Below, piece after piece: positions 1 through 12,224 of a stretch of DNA of 64,000 bases (its first letter is position 1; every line of letters begins with the position of its first letter). This DNA comes from Dimorphilus gyrociliatus. Taxonomy: Eukaryota; Annelida; Polychaeta; Dinophilidae. Below the pieces are notes generated by a model. It ran no database searches. It had not been told where the DNA came from and saw only the letters and a program-made list of their open reading frames with translations. A program made the translations under genes and the position numbers. The DNA lies in assembly GCA_904063045.1 (NCBI GenBank), contig CAJFCJ010000015.1:62001-126000 (forward strand). Direction: 5' to 3'.

Positions 1-345
1 TATTACAATATAAACAATTTAAATTATCCAATTTCTTTTGTAGGGCCATAATCATCTCTCTTTTATATACTGTTGTATTGTTTATAAAGATTATTTAATG
101 TAATAACTATAGAGTATGGATATATACCTATGTTTTGGGGAAGGCCAATATTTAAATGATGATATTTTGACATATGATTTAGTAAATCGGCTGGATTCGA
201 ATTATGTAATTCATATTTACAAAACAAGCACATGTGGGAGAATGATTTATCTTTACTCTCCTCTTCTAAATGCTTTATTGCAGTTTTCTGTGTGGATTAA
301 GCTATGTAGATGAATATCTCTATCTGTGTAAAGCTATAGGGCTAC

Positions 346-799
346 TCAAATATTCATGTATTTTACCAGATGTTGTGATTGAAGGGATAATCTCAGTTCT
401 TTATCCAAGGGCATGTCCTCACTAAGTATGTAAGCTTGGGAGCTGTCAACCATAGTATCCAAATTGCATAACTTATCGATAGAGTTGATTTTTAATTGCT
501 TTCTCCAAAAGATTAAATACCTATTTGGAGAATAATGTGTATAGAATTGAAAATAACAATTAATTAAGAAATAAGAAGTACTACCATGGTAAATAAGGTA
601 TACGTTCATAATTAGTAATAATTATTCTATGCTTTTGTAGTAAGTGGGTCATATATTCTTGAACGAAGGGAATTCTACTTTTATATTCGCATAATAGACA
701 ATTCAACTCATCGCATATTTCATTTAACGATTCGTTATCAACTTCTATAGATAATTTAAGGCTTTTTTTCAATGTTTTTTCCAAGTTTTCGGCGGACAT
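346..799 (-). CDS. Unrecognised small protein, two coding exons
   Basis: I read this as complement(join(346..520,585..799)), about 129 residues. The donor (TG|GTAGTA) and acceptor (AAATAG|G) flank a 64-base intron and restore frame exactly, joining a segment that ends I-P-Y-L-P-W to one that starts Y-L-I-F-W. The first in-frame ATG is at 799, but the frame stays open further up to a possible acceptor at 858 (TTTACAG|T), so an upstream exon is possible. The protein is charged and helical-looking in its first third (many E, K, L, N), with two Cys near residue 40. I see no signal peptide and no known motif. It is divergent from the PIM-like kinase, so the two may share a promoter region. I do not recognise the family; the support is the clean splice join and non-repetitive composition. 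Confidence 0.5.
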
Positions 800-1771
800 C
801 TCGCCCAAATGTTGAATATCGACTTTCAAATAATCTGGTAGTTCTAGTTGTGTTTTACTGTAAAGTGTACAAGTCTACATGTGCCATCTATCGGTAAGAA
901 TTTTTTGAGAACTATCTATTGATTTCATAGATGGCAACAGTCTTTTCTTAATCTCTTGATAGTCCATCTAGCGGGAACCTTGTAACTCAGACAGTAATTC
1001 ATAATTTTTTATACTATACGTTCAATAAATACTTTCAATGGCATTTACATTGAAAGGATAGCCGGTTTCTAAGTCTAGTCTACGATCTGCCCTCTTTTTT
1101 ATGCTATACAATTATATCCATTCTTATGACTGTCTGGGGTGAAAATCGTTATTAGAATATCTAAGAAGCATTTTTTAAAGTTCAATTTAACGCCAATATA
1201 TCAGTATAGTTGTAAGCATTAATTTGTAAAATTCTTTGAGAAGAATGACCGTCCTAAATACCCTCAAATCCTGGCGGGTAAATTATTCGTCTAGACAGCA
1301 AGTTACAAACGGTCTCAATCATTTCTCATTCAACGGAAATATACACGACAAACCGTCCGACGAATATATTACTATATTATGTTTATGAATGTAAACATTA
1401 GCGTTGATTGGCTGCTATAATTTTCAACGGCTCAAACCGCATGAGTCCTAGATATAGACGATAATTGTGCGCAGGAACATAGTTCGATCAAAAATTTAAA
1501 AGTTTCTTAACGAAATTTAAGTAACAGCCTTTACTTGTTAGAATTTTAAATTTAGATGTAAGCCTAAATATAAACAAAGATTATTTATTTGTTTTCAAAG
1601 AGACTTTGGAATTTGGAACAAATTCTAAAAGTAGTGGGCGAGTGGCGCAGTAATACGTCGGCGAGTGATCACGTGGTATCGAGTCTCAGTTGCTAAAACA
1701 GTTGTGTCAGTTTGTGTATTTTCTCTGTATTGGACGGATCTAATTCTTATCATTTAACGGATCGAAAGACT
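800..1771. promoter_or_regulatory. Divergent intergenic region with three AGATGG-type sites and an E-box
   Basis: This lies between the unrecognised minus-strand gene and the PIM-like kinase. Three related sites cluster within 100 bp: GTGCCATCTATCGG (881-894), CATAGATGGCAAC (926-938) and TCCATCTAGCGGGA (963-976). All contain an AGATGG core on one strand and resemble the AGRKGGC core of CTCF sites. A CACGTG E-box sits at 1670-1675, about 100 bp before the kinase ATG. No coding exon was recognised. The assignments rest on motif resemblance only. Confidence 0.4.
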
Positions 1772-3728
1772 ATGTCAGTTAAGAACAGTGTAACTAAATT
1801 GATACCTAAGAAACTCAGAGACGCTTTTGTCTGTACGAGTCCTGAAAAAGAAAAAGGTAAGTTTTAAGCGCTTATTTAGGGAAAAAAAAGAACTTTCACT
1901 TTTTCGTCTATCAAATCTTTAACACTCGATCTCTTTTACTTGTAGTTCGAAGTGACCGAGCTAGAGATAAAGAAATGTTCGAAAGGACGTACGCCGTACA
2001 CCAAGTTGTAGGCAACGGCGGTTTTGGAACTGTTTACGCGGGAACGAAACGACGATGTGGAACTCCCGTAAGTTTTTTAGCTTCCTTTTTCCCACTGTTA
2101 GAACCGGAAGTTTTACTTGGCGCGCTTTTTTATTAAACAGGTTGCGGTAAAGCAGATCGCAAAAAGTAAAGTCACCGAATGGGGAACGGTGAGTAATCGA
2201 ACTTTAATAGTATGAATTATGCTAATGCTCTGACTCAAAAAATTTAAGGTTGACGGCAGAACCGTTCCAATGGAAATTGTTCTTCTAAAAGCAGTAGAAA
2301 ACATTGAACGCGTCGTAAAAATGCTAGATTGGTTTGAGAAGAGTGATTCATTCATAGTTGTGATGGAACGCCCTGATCCAGTAAAAGACCTTTTCGACTA
2401 TATAAGTGAAAATGTTACTGCTTTGGATGAAGATAAAGCGAGGGATTTCTTCCGCCAAATTGTCAAAATTATATCTCAAGTTCACAACGCTGGTGTTTGC
2501 CATAGAGATATTAAAGATGAAAACATCTTAGTTGACTCAAAAGGAGACTTGCATTTAATAGATTTTGGAAGTGGGGCGTTCCTTAAGGATACTGTATATA
2601 CCGACTTTGAAGGTAAGCTACTCTTTTGACGACGTGGCTAGACGCTAGGTTGCTAGGAAACAACCGTCATTGACGTAGTTGTATAGATTATGTTAATGAG
2701 GGCGTAGGAGTGCTTCAATGTTTGCTCATAAATAGTTATATCGACTATCGGTTCCAGGATCAAACCAAACATAGGGAATGTAAATATTGTTATCTGACCT
2801 ACATAGAGAGGAAATACGACGTTTTCAGCTCAATATCGTATTGTTTTGACGGGTGATATAGGGGTCACTGTCGGCGGTGAATGACTTAGGCGAGAAAATA
2901 AATGAAGGGAGTTAGCTCGTTGAGCCGAATAGCGCCCAAGGTTCTATGATTGTCCCTAAATCTAGGCGAGTAATTTTCTGCAGCCCTTTGTTTTCTTAGT
3001 GATTATTTGTTTACTAACAAAAGAGTGAGAGTGACTCACTATCGTATGGTAGGGATACCATTCACGAATTGTACTGAGCTAAAAATAGACTTTGTCACGA
3101 CTACTATTTATGATGTCCTACATCCTCAACTAAGAGAATCTCTGAATCATAGCAAGTACTTTCTAACGAAATATTTCATAAGTCTTATGGCCATTGTATA
3201 CCTCTACAAATGTTAACCGTCGTAGTTAGAAGGGACTGCAGTGGCCTCCATAGGCATTGAAGCTCTAACAAGATGGACTAAATTGAGCCCAAGGCCCTAG
3301 AATTTGTCCACAAATCTAGTCAAGTCTAGCTAGTTTTCTTTTGCTATTATTTTGTCAAAGTACTTATAGTATTCTTTTATTTAACAGGAACAAGAGTTTA
3401 TAGTCCACCAGAATGGATAGCTCATCATCGTTATACAGCGGAAGCAGCAACAGTCTGGTCTTTGGGTATCCTATTATTCGACATGGTCTGCTATGACATT
3501 CCCTTTCACGAGGATAGAGAAATTTTAAAAGCAGAACCTCAATTTAAACCAGGCCTTAGCGAAGACGTTAAGGATTTAATACGTCAATGCCTGAGCCTTA
3601 AACCATCAAAAAGGCCACGACTAGCAGAGCTTTTGGAACATCGGTGGATGAAAGAAGAAGGAAACAGCGATTCCTCACTAGCCTCCTCAACCGATTCAAA
3701 CAATTCCGATACAAGATCTTCTGCTTGA
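1772..3728 (+). CDS. PIM-family serine/threonine kinase
   Basis: Model: join(1772..1856,1946..2067,2141..2188,2249..2612,3388..3728), 319 residues, close to mammalian PIM1 (313). All introns are GT-AG and all joins keep frame. The kinase domain shows the glycine loop G-N-G-G-F-G at residues 51-56, the ATP-binding Lys at 73, the PIM-specific hinge E-R-P-D-P, the catalytic loop H-R-D-I-K-D-E-N starting at 170, and D-F-G at 190-192. After D-F-G come the hallmark T-D-F-E-G-T-R and V-Y-S-P-P-E-W-I segments. PIM kinases are constitutively active cytosolic or nuclear kinases controlled mainly by expression level; the double Pro in the hinge removes one usual ATP hydrogen bond. The C-terminus is a Ser/Asp-rich tail. 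Which PIM paralogue it matches cannot be decided. Confidence 0.93.
2932..3342 (+). repeat. Diverged direct duplication inside kinase intron 4
   Basis: Intron 4 (2613-3387, 775 bp) is the longest of this gene. Two blocks, about 2932-2978 and 3286-3342, share the order GCCCAAGG, CTA, TTGTCC, AAATCTAG and AGT with scattered substitutions, followed in both by a TTTTCT-containing stretch. They look like copies of one element spaced about 350 bp apart. No reading frame is associated with them. Confidence 0.4.
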
Positions 3729-3989
3729 GATAGAAGAATTGTTAGGAAATAAATTGACTTTTGCTCCATAAAATGGTGGTTGTGTGCTGTAAATTGTTCG
3801 GCCGACTATCTCAAAAGAAGAGGCAGCTATATTCTTCTCGCTTTTTTGAACTGAAAAATCTGTTACATGACGCTCAGATTTTCGTTGTACTATTGTCAAC
3901 GTCGTTGTTTTACTTTTTTTTTTCGCTATGTCAGGCTGTTCTACCTCGTTCAGTCCTAATTTATTGAAAACGTTAAATTCAAAGAAAAT

Positions 3990-3995
3990 AATAAA
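3990..3995 (+). terminator. Polyadenylation signal AATAAA of the PIM-like kinase
   Basis: A canonical AATAAA lies 262 bp after the stop codon on the same strand. It is the first one downstream in a T-rich 3' region. Confidence 0.5.
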
Positions 3996-6324
3996 AGACA
4001 AAAAATTATATCACATACATAAATACTAAAAGTATTTTTATTGTATACGATTTTGAAATTTTGGCGCTAACTGGAAAATTACAGTGTAGACATACACATC
4101 TAAAGCTATATTTATAACGTAGGTATTACGCCTATAGTCTTGGCAACTTGCCAGTCCACATTCCGGTACTGCAAAAAAAAATCAATAGTCAGTTTTCTCT
4201 GCTGCACAATCACTGGTCGACAACCTTCACCTTATTACTATCCCCTTTAATGTTAATTTATATGGCTGTTTTTTGGGTCTAGCTCTCTTTCTTGCCTGGT
4301 CTAATGACTGTCAGTTATCTAGGGCTTTGCCGTCGACATCTAAATCAGCCCTGGTAACAATCCATCTTGTCTATGCGACAACGTTTATCGGTAGCAAGAT
4401 AATCCTGGCTATACATTAACAAACAACTAATTAACTATTTGTGTGTACAAACAGCAATGATAAATGAGATGAGTACTCGAATAGTATAAATCTTACTTAA
4501 GCGTCCTAAAGAGAAAAAGATAGAAAAAATAGCTTTTGAATTGCTTCCTCCATAGAGTTTAATTTGTACAATTCAATACGCACCGTGTCCTAACCACTCC
4601 TATATTTATTTATAGTACTAATCATTACAGCAAGGGAGAAATTACAAATCAATAAGTCAAACTCGCTTTAGTTATATTAAACTTTTTTTTGTTTTATTCA
4701 AAAGAAAGCAACAATTAAAATTTGGTGTTCATCTTCTATTGTTCTCCCATTCCACGTGCCAGTGATCACGAGATCCACGCATGGGAAAATTTAGAGGCAT
4801 GTGCACGGTAATAATGACGCCATAGTTCAAAACCACAACCAGTTTTAGGAAAAGCGGGCGGAAAACTTTTATAAATGTTATTTAATCATTTAATCAATAA
4901 TTCACAACAAAAAAAATCCAAAGTTATCAATTTCAAACATATTTATGATTTCTCTATCTTCATGGGAATATAAATATAAAGAGTACAGTCTTTTCATTCG
5001 ATGGACATCATTTTGTATAAGCGTGCATATATTGTTAAGAAAGTATAAAAAGTAACATATAATTATCTAGTCTAAAAGTAGTATAAAATGTGAAATTTAT
5101 TCTGTATGAAAAATTAATATAGTCTGTGTTATGCCATTAGTCTAGAGTTTCGTGATTCATTGCCACGGTGAAGTTCTATAATACCTAATTAGAGTATATT
5201 ATTATTAATACGAATGATATATTGAGTACATATTGTATATAAACACTTTTTCTAGTTTCCATAAAAGAGGTTAAAGTAATGATGTGTAGTTGATATGTAT
5301 ACATAAGAATACAGATATTAGAAATAGATATGCATTAATAATCATTTTCTATACATTTAAACTATTCGTTACTTATTCACTAGTGAAGAAATGTAATAGC
5401 TCTGGATTTGACCCGTGAAAAAGTCAAGTAATTAGAATAACAATCCACACTTAATTATTTTTTAATAAGAATGAAAAACTTGACGTTTTCCCTATATTTA
5501 GTTTTTGTCTTAGTATGGTAATTAAAAATACATAAAAATAGAAGTTAAGTTCATTTTTTAAATAATAGCATAACAGTCAAAAACTGTAACATCCAAGAAC
5601 TGGTTCATAATAAGTAGTCAGACATGTAGCCCAATAATTTTCAATTCTTTTTTTCCATTAGACAAACTAAAACAACGAATTGAAAGATAAGAAAGAGAAA
5701 ATATATGATAAGTTATATTAGTAAAATGAATATTGAAATAATTAGGGTAGGGTCCAAACATAAAAGAGAATGTCTCATTATCTCCCACCCCCTTTTCTCT
5801 CCTATCCCTTTCAGCCTTTCATCAACTGTCTGAAACTAGAGCATTTCAAACTCCAGTATTACTTTTATACCAATACATATTTTAATTTTACGAAATACTT
5901 TGCCTAACTCGGATATTTACTATATTCTTTCATTAGGACAATCTCGTTAATAGTAGACTCTCCTGAAATCTCTCCTCTATTGATATTTCTATTGCCATAT
6001 GAATTCGGATAAATATAAACCCTTAATCAATTATTTCAATAACATTTGCAAAATTTTAGACATAAAGAATATAATACAAGTAGTCAAGCTGTTAATACTT
6101 ATATTAACTTTATACATAGATTTTGCTGAAAATTTGGTCGCCTTTAAGCAATATTCAGGTGATCTTATTGGATATTCTCGACAGATATTTAACCTTAGTT
6201 AGCCGTAAGCTTATCTACAACAACGTTTTTTAGAAGAAAAATAAATAGAAGGAAACGGCCGTAATTATTAGTATATCGTTAAATCATAGAAACAGTTCTA
6301 GGACAAATGCAAAAAGGGAAACGT

Positions 6325-6349
6325 GGGAGGCGGGAGAAAGGGAAGGGGG
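6325..6349 (+). other. Canonical G-quadruplex motif
   Basis: Four G-runs of three or more (6325-6327, 6332-6334, 6340-6342, 6345-6349) are separated by loops of 4, 5 and 2 bases. This satisfies the G3+N1-7 rule and stands out in AT-rich surroundings. Confidence 0.55.
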
Positions 6350-7887
6350 CGAAAAAGAAAAAAAGAAAATATCCCATTAATAGAGCAGATGGAAACGTAC
6401 TATAGAGAAACTCGTTTACGAGTCTGGCAGAAAGGGGATTGTACTCACAAAGTAACGCCTGAATAGATGGAATGTGGCTCGAAAACGGTACACTTTTGTA
6501 ATTAAAAAAAAATTTACCCCGTTAACTGAAAGCGGCTCAAAACGGTGACAGTTTATTAATTGAGTTATGAATGGAAAAATACTATTATATTTGATTGTGC
6601 AATTAATGAAGCTGACATCTCAGGGAAAATCGAAGGGATTGTGACCCAGAATTGAGACAATAAGCTTGTTTAGGGTCTCCCTTGGACATAGTTAAATATT
6701 GATTTGAAGGGGAAAAAATATGACATTAGATTAAATGAATAAAAACAACCTCTGTGGAATAGGAACCCTTTGATGCATTAAGATACTATGCTTTTCAACA
6801 TATAAGAAGTAAAAACAATGACAAAATAAATTAGTTGGCTACTCCCATAATGGAGGCTTTCTCTTTTAAATAATTTATACTGATAAGAACTACTATTATG
6901 CAATATATCCTTATCGTGTAGTACTATCCTTATAATAAACTATTAAACAACATTTCACTCAGCAAGGAGCGAACAAGATGGCATAATTAATTCAACTATA
7001 GTTTACTATTTCTGTTCTATGTCAAAATATGAGACCAAATAAAAGCGGATTATAATAAAAAATTGTCATAAATACTTAATTCCTTGGTATTAAAAATAAA
7101 TAAAAGGTGATCAAAGGTTAATGTTATTTAAAAGATTATCGGTATTAAAACAAAATAATAAGAGTTAATCTTATAGCTAATTTAAAAAATCATAATAAAC
7201 TATCAATCAACGTGCTTCTTATATTCTCTCTTTCGCCCCAAGTTTTCTCCCTTTATTAAGTTTTTTCTTTTTCTTAATTTTTCTCCCTTATTGTAAATCT
7301 AAACCTTTTAGAGAGGCTTTTTTTAGTAACAATTTACAATTACCAAGGTCAATGTTAAACTTGAATAAAGTATGATTCTCTTTTCTTTTTGGGTGTAGTT
7401 GAACTTTTAACTATGAAATTGAATACGAATGACCGATTTTTAAAAGATTATACGCTATAGAGTAGTCTGAAATTAGTACAAAGTTATTATCCGTAGGGAC
7501 TTCCCTCGTTATTTAAAACGCTTAAAGGATTGGATTAACAGCGTGTTAGTTGAAAGATGATTTATAAGGGGAGGGGTAGATGAGAGAAAAGAAAAAACTA
7601 AAACGATAATAGACAGTTGTATTACCCCGTCCGTTCTGTCTTATATTTTTCTTTTACCATCTATTACCAGTATATCTATTTGTCTGTCTTTTATTTGATT
7701 GATGTTTTGTCCTCTATTTTTATTGTTCATAGTAACAAATTCAACGGAAAGGAAAGAAGCTAAAAAAAAGATCAAGTATAATTTATATGCTGTATAAATT
7801 TAGTATACGAAGTGAGTTATCTAATTCTTTAAATAGATTTCAAAGGAAAAGAAACAATAAAAATCTGGGGTATTATATAGACTAAAT

Positions 7888-7943
7888 AAATATATATATA
7901 TATATAATTCTTATGCATCATAGAATATATATATATATATATA
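7888..7943. repeat. Paired (TA)n microsatellites
   Basis: Two TA runs of roughly 18-19 bases, about 7888-7906 and 7925-7943, are separated by a short unique spacer. Each run is self-complementary. Confidence 0.8.
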
Positions 7944-8699
7944 CAAATACTAATTTATTATTTATTTTTATCGTTATCTCTATTCAATTCCTCGTTTAGA
8001 TTGATGAAAGTTCTTCGAATGTTGCGTAGATGTAATAGATAAATAACCTTCGAATCAAAACAATCGAAACTCCAATTTCCAAAGCCTATTGTTCTATAAA
8101 TAAAGATGAGAATGAAAGGATGCCGAGAGAGAGAGAAGAGAAAAGGAGAGGAAAGAAAAAAATAAATAAATAGATACACAGAGAACAAAGTACACAAGCT
8201 ATACGCAAAACTATACACCTTATTACGTATTTGAATAAAGATAACAAACAGGAAAATACGTCTTTTCTTTTTGCAAAGATTATTTCCATTGACATTACAG
8301 TTTAATATATATTACTGATATTGCATCCTCAGTATTGCGCAATTACTACCTAATCCACAATAAATTACGCAGTCTAAATAAATGCTAGATCGATTAAGGA
8401 ATTAACACTGTTTTGAGACTAGACAGGCCTAATACTTTAACGAGTGTTTTTTGACCTCTACTCTTTATACTGTCTTGAAAAAATAAGGAAGAAAAAACCC
8501 TGTTTTTCGAAGAAAATTCATCAACAAATCATTGTTTCTAGACGACCAAACCCTTTTATGCCTATGTTTTTATTCTCTCTTATCATTTTCTGAGAACTGT
8601 AGACATAAAAACGATTAAATAGGCTTTCTACTATTTGTCTTTCCCGAGAAAGCAAAACATACGTATTCGACGAGTCTGCTCAACGTTTGTTCTAAAACT

Positions 8700-8763
8700 T
8701 GACGTCACTAGTATATATAAATATTTGTATATATGCCTAGTGATAAGGAATTTGCTGACGTCA
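8700..8763. promoter_or_regulatory. Two CRE palindromes with an internal inverted repeat
   Basis: Perfect TGACGTCA sites occur at 8700-8707 and 8756-8763, both continuing as CTAG (TGACGTCACTAG). Between them, TCACTAG followed by TATATATA (from 8704) is mirrored by TATATAT and CTAGTGA (ending 8742), giving a hairpin-forming inverted repeat. TGACGTCA is the CREB/ATF palindrome; function here is unproven. Confidence 0.45.
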
Positions 8764-10679
8764 CTAGGACAAAGTAGGGCATTTGAAAGGGAAATTTTTT
8801 AACCTTGGTTAGTGGCTACGGTGTTACAGGTTCGAATAAATTTAGAAGTTAGTGCAGTTCAATAAAAAGGAGACTTGGAATGTTTGAATTTTCGAGAGTG
8901 CATATCCATTACTTTCTGACTCATTCATTCAAATTGTTGCGGCTAAGGTGTTCAAATTCTATAGACACAAAAGTAGTACTATATTGATATAGCATGCATG
9001 GAATTTTTTCGTTCAGCAGCTGGTTGCTAGGTGGAGCCACGCTCCTGACTAAAAAAATATAATAGATTAAAACTTTCTTTCAATATTAGATACTTTTATC
9101 TGAAGAAAAAAGAAAAGAGAGAAAGAAAATACTCTTCCTTCAATTTAGTTTTATTGTCTAAAATTTTTCTATTATTTTCTTAAAATAACTTTATTATCTT
9201 CTTTCATTTTTTCCCTCACTTCTCAATCAGTTATTTATAACTAAAGTTTTTTTTTGTTTAGGTGTAATATATTCCACCCTCCCAGTCTAAAGAATTTTTC
9301 CAAGGGATGCTCTACTGATCTGGGTAGTAAAATAACACAGTCTACCTCTTTCCAATTTAGAAACTAGTACTTATTCATTTATATGCATTGAAGGAGAAAA
9401 ATTGAAGATTTACAAGTTCGTTAACTGACTTCTATCTGTGTTAATAACACTTATTGAACACTTCTCCGCAAAGCCGTCCACACATACATACATGTTAGTT
9501 GGACTGAATAAACACTCAAAAATTAGTACAAGTAAATTACTCATTAGATAATATAGGTTTAAATATCCATAACAATGGAAAGGTTTTAAATAATTACCAA
9601 ATTACTATAATTATTGTAAATTATCAATATTTATTCACTAGTTATAACAATAACAATAGTACAAGTTAAAGGAACAAGTATAGAAAGTTTCTATAAATAG
9701 ATATAACAAGTAATAAAACTTTTATGAAATACAAGAAAGAATTTCACCAATATGAACAGTTTTTGCTTTTTTTCAATGAAAATTAATATGATGCTACGCA
9801 ATAGGTGTTTTATTCTTTTGAAACTAGTGCAGAATAAATTAACTAGTTACTGGATTAGTTGGGATTATAAAGAGGAAATAAATCAGTTTTTCTTATGGTA
9901 ATTTTGCAACATTTCAAGCTGTTGAACTGAATATGAATGGATTATTATAATTTATTCATATCAGCATACATACCATTTGGGGATTAGTGGTTAGTAACGA
10001 CTAAAAGAAACTTGTAGTGTAAATCAGAAACGAAACAAACCGCTTTTCTGGAATTAAAATTTTTGAATGAGATAATTAGAAGAGTATCGAAGAATGGGAG
10101 GGGCGGGAGGAATGAATATTAGTGGGTGTGGGAGGTTTTTAGATAAGAAATAGATAGATAAATAAAGTTGCACTTTATTTTCTAATTGATATAAATGTTA
10201 CATAAAAGTCTATTTTTATTCTTTAGCTAGTAATATAAATGGTATTTAATACATCGAAAGCTATTTAAATCAACCATAATACTCTTACTATACTTTTAAA
10301 AGGAAATAGGTAGTTAAGTATAAAGAAGAGGTAATTTGATAAAAATACATTCATATATATATAAAAAATTTTAATTGAACACAATACGAGGAAAACACCT
10401 GTTTTAAGTTATTTTAAGGTTAAAATCGTACAATATTTGTTTTCATCATATTATGTACACATAAAAAATGTAGAGGTACTAAAGAACATGGAACTTGTAC
10501 CAACAATTAAAAAATAAAAAGAAAGATTTAGTCAGATATTTTAGCATTCTGTAAAGAGTTTAAAAAGAATAAAGAGAAAAGGGCGTGGAAAGTGGAAACA
10601 CCTAAACATATTTATTTATGAATAGGAGTGTAACAGTAACTATTTAAAAGATATTCGCCCTAGCGCATTTTACTTTCTA

Positions 10680-10838
10680 TTATATATGTATATATATATA
10701 TATATATATTCTATAAATAGGAAACAAAATGTTGTTTTGTAAAGTTTAACTATATTTTCTTCTAACCATGTATTAGTATTTTTATGGAGTAAACAGTGTG
10801 TATTTTGATATATGCATATATATATATATATATACATA
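10680..10838. repeat. Two (TA)n microsatellites
   Basis: TA runs at about 10680-10709 and 10808-10838 are interrupted only by single G or C bases and flank about 100 bp of unique AT-rich sequence. Confidence 0.75.
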
Positions 10839-11428
10839 CTAATATATTTAACATTTTCCTTATATAACTGTTGTTGCTATCAACAATCCACTCCTCCCTT
10901 TTCTTTCACTCACTCATTGTTTTTTCCTTCCCTTCTACTGTATTTTTTTTTGTTTCTTTTCAAACAATCAACACGCTATTGAATAAAGCTAAAGAGCAAT
11001 AAACAAACTGTCATTTTGCCCTTTTGTTCATATCGATTAACTTTTCACTGTCGAACAAGACTAAGAAGATAAAAAAATAAAAAAAAAAAGAGCTTCTAGA
11101 ATTGTACTTAGTACAAAAATTTAACGTACTCTATGCATAATAGATCATTATGACAGTTTTTTTTTGCCATTTATTAATAGCCATGTAGCTATGTAACGAT
11201 TGAATGTAAAAATCTTGATTAGACAGTCTTGTCTTCTTTTTTCTAAAATATGCGTAGGCGAAGGTTTTTTTGAACGTCCATACAGATGTTTTTCATTCAC
11301 TTATGGTTCGATTATTTTTTTTTTAATTTATAAAAAAATTCTTTTTCGAGGTCGGATCAAAAAAAAATCTATATAGACATTAAAATACTTTATGTAGGCG
11401 TGCAAATGGATTAATTTGTTGTTACTTA

Positions 11429-11436
11429 TGACGTCA
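11429..11436. promoter_or_regulatory. Isolated CRE palindrome TGACGTCA
   Basis: A third perfect CREB/ATF palindrome in the same gene-free block, about 2.7 kb from the paired sites near 8.7 kb and about 2.6 kb downstream of the FBXW4 start codon. Confidence 0.35.
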
Positions 11437-12169
11437 TGATTATAATGTAACAGCTGTATTGAATAAACTTTTTGCTGCCTTCATAAAAAAAGTATTACAG
11501 TAATATATACAATATATAAATAGATATAAAAAAGAAATAACTATAAAATTAAATTATTAAAGGTGTTTAATTTGAATATCTAAAAATAGGTGTTAATTTG
11601 AAGTGAAGTTATTACTATTACAAGGACTATGTCCATTATTATTTTATCAAGAGATAAGAAATAAAGATAATAGTTGTTTTTCTGGTTAAAACCGTCTGTT
11701 GATTGTTCAGTAGGAATATAAAAGATATGAAATAAAAATTTTCAGCTGTTTTATCAAGATAAATTTCACATGAAAATTGTATTCTTTAATTATTATAGTT
11801 TTTTTCGTCGTAATAACCTAATTTTTTCATGCAAAGAGTCTGTTTTCCTTTAAACTACTTTATTTACGACAAATTTAACTAAACAGAAAAGTAAAAATCC
11901 ACTTGTTGTTGTAAATTGTCTCGTATTTCCTATCCTTATTTACTTTTATGTTTTAATAGGTTATTGAAATTTACTTAATAAAATAGGCAATTTTAAAGAA
12001 AATAGCAAAGATTGATGAGCCTCTATCTATAAGAAGATATAGTAAATCATTACGTTTTCTGAGAAAGTAAACAAAGGTGTTGTTGTCCTATTTAATTACT
12101 TAAGGATGAGGGGGCAGAGCTTTTTTAAAGAGATTAACGATTGTGTTAAAAAGTACTAGAGACTCTTAA

Positions 12170-12175
12170 TTTATT
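12170..12175 (-). terminator. Polyadenylation signal of FBXW4
   Basis: TTTATT on the plus strand reads AATAAA on the gene strand, 50 bases after the FBXW4 stop codon. Confidence 0.5.
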
Positions 12176-12224
12176 TAACTCTTGAGCATGACAAAGGTTT
12201 CATTACAATTAAAGACAAGTTAAA

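Larger units (their letters stand above)
3996..12169. other. Gene-free AT-rich stretch of about 8.2 kb
   Basis: I see no credible coding exon on either strand, only short low-complexity frames. The stretch holds TA microsatellites (7888-7943, 10680-10709, 10808-10838), poly-A/T tracts, G-rich patches (6325-6349, 10096-10132) and CRE-like sites near 8.7 and 11.4 kb. Given how tightly the rest of the window is packed, this block may hold regulatory DNA or non-coding transcripts, which I cannot see from sequence alone. Confidence 0.6.

Noticed and set aside
116-313. 65-codon plus-strand frame at the window start
   Set aside because: No homology cues and it overlaps nothing supporting; may be chance, though truncation at the window edge limits judgement.
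5999-6202. 67-codon plus-strand frame in the gene-free block
   Set aside because: Ile/Asn/Lys-rich composition expected from AT-rich DNA; no splice context or recognisable motif.
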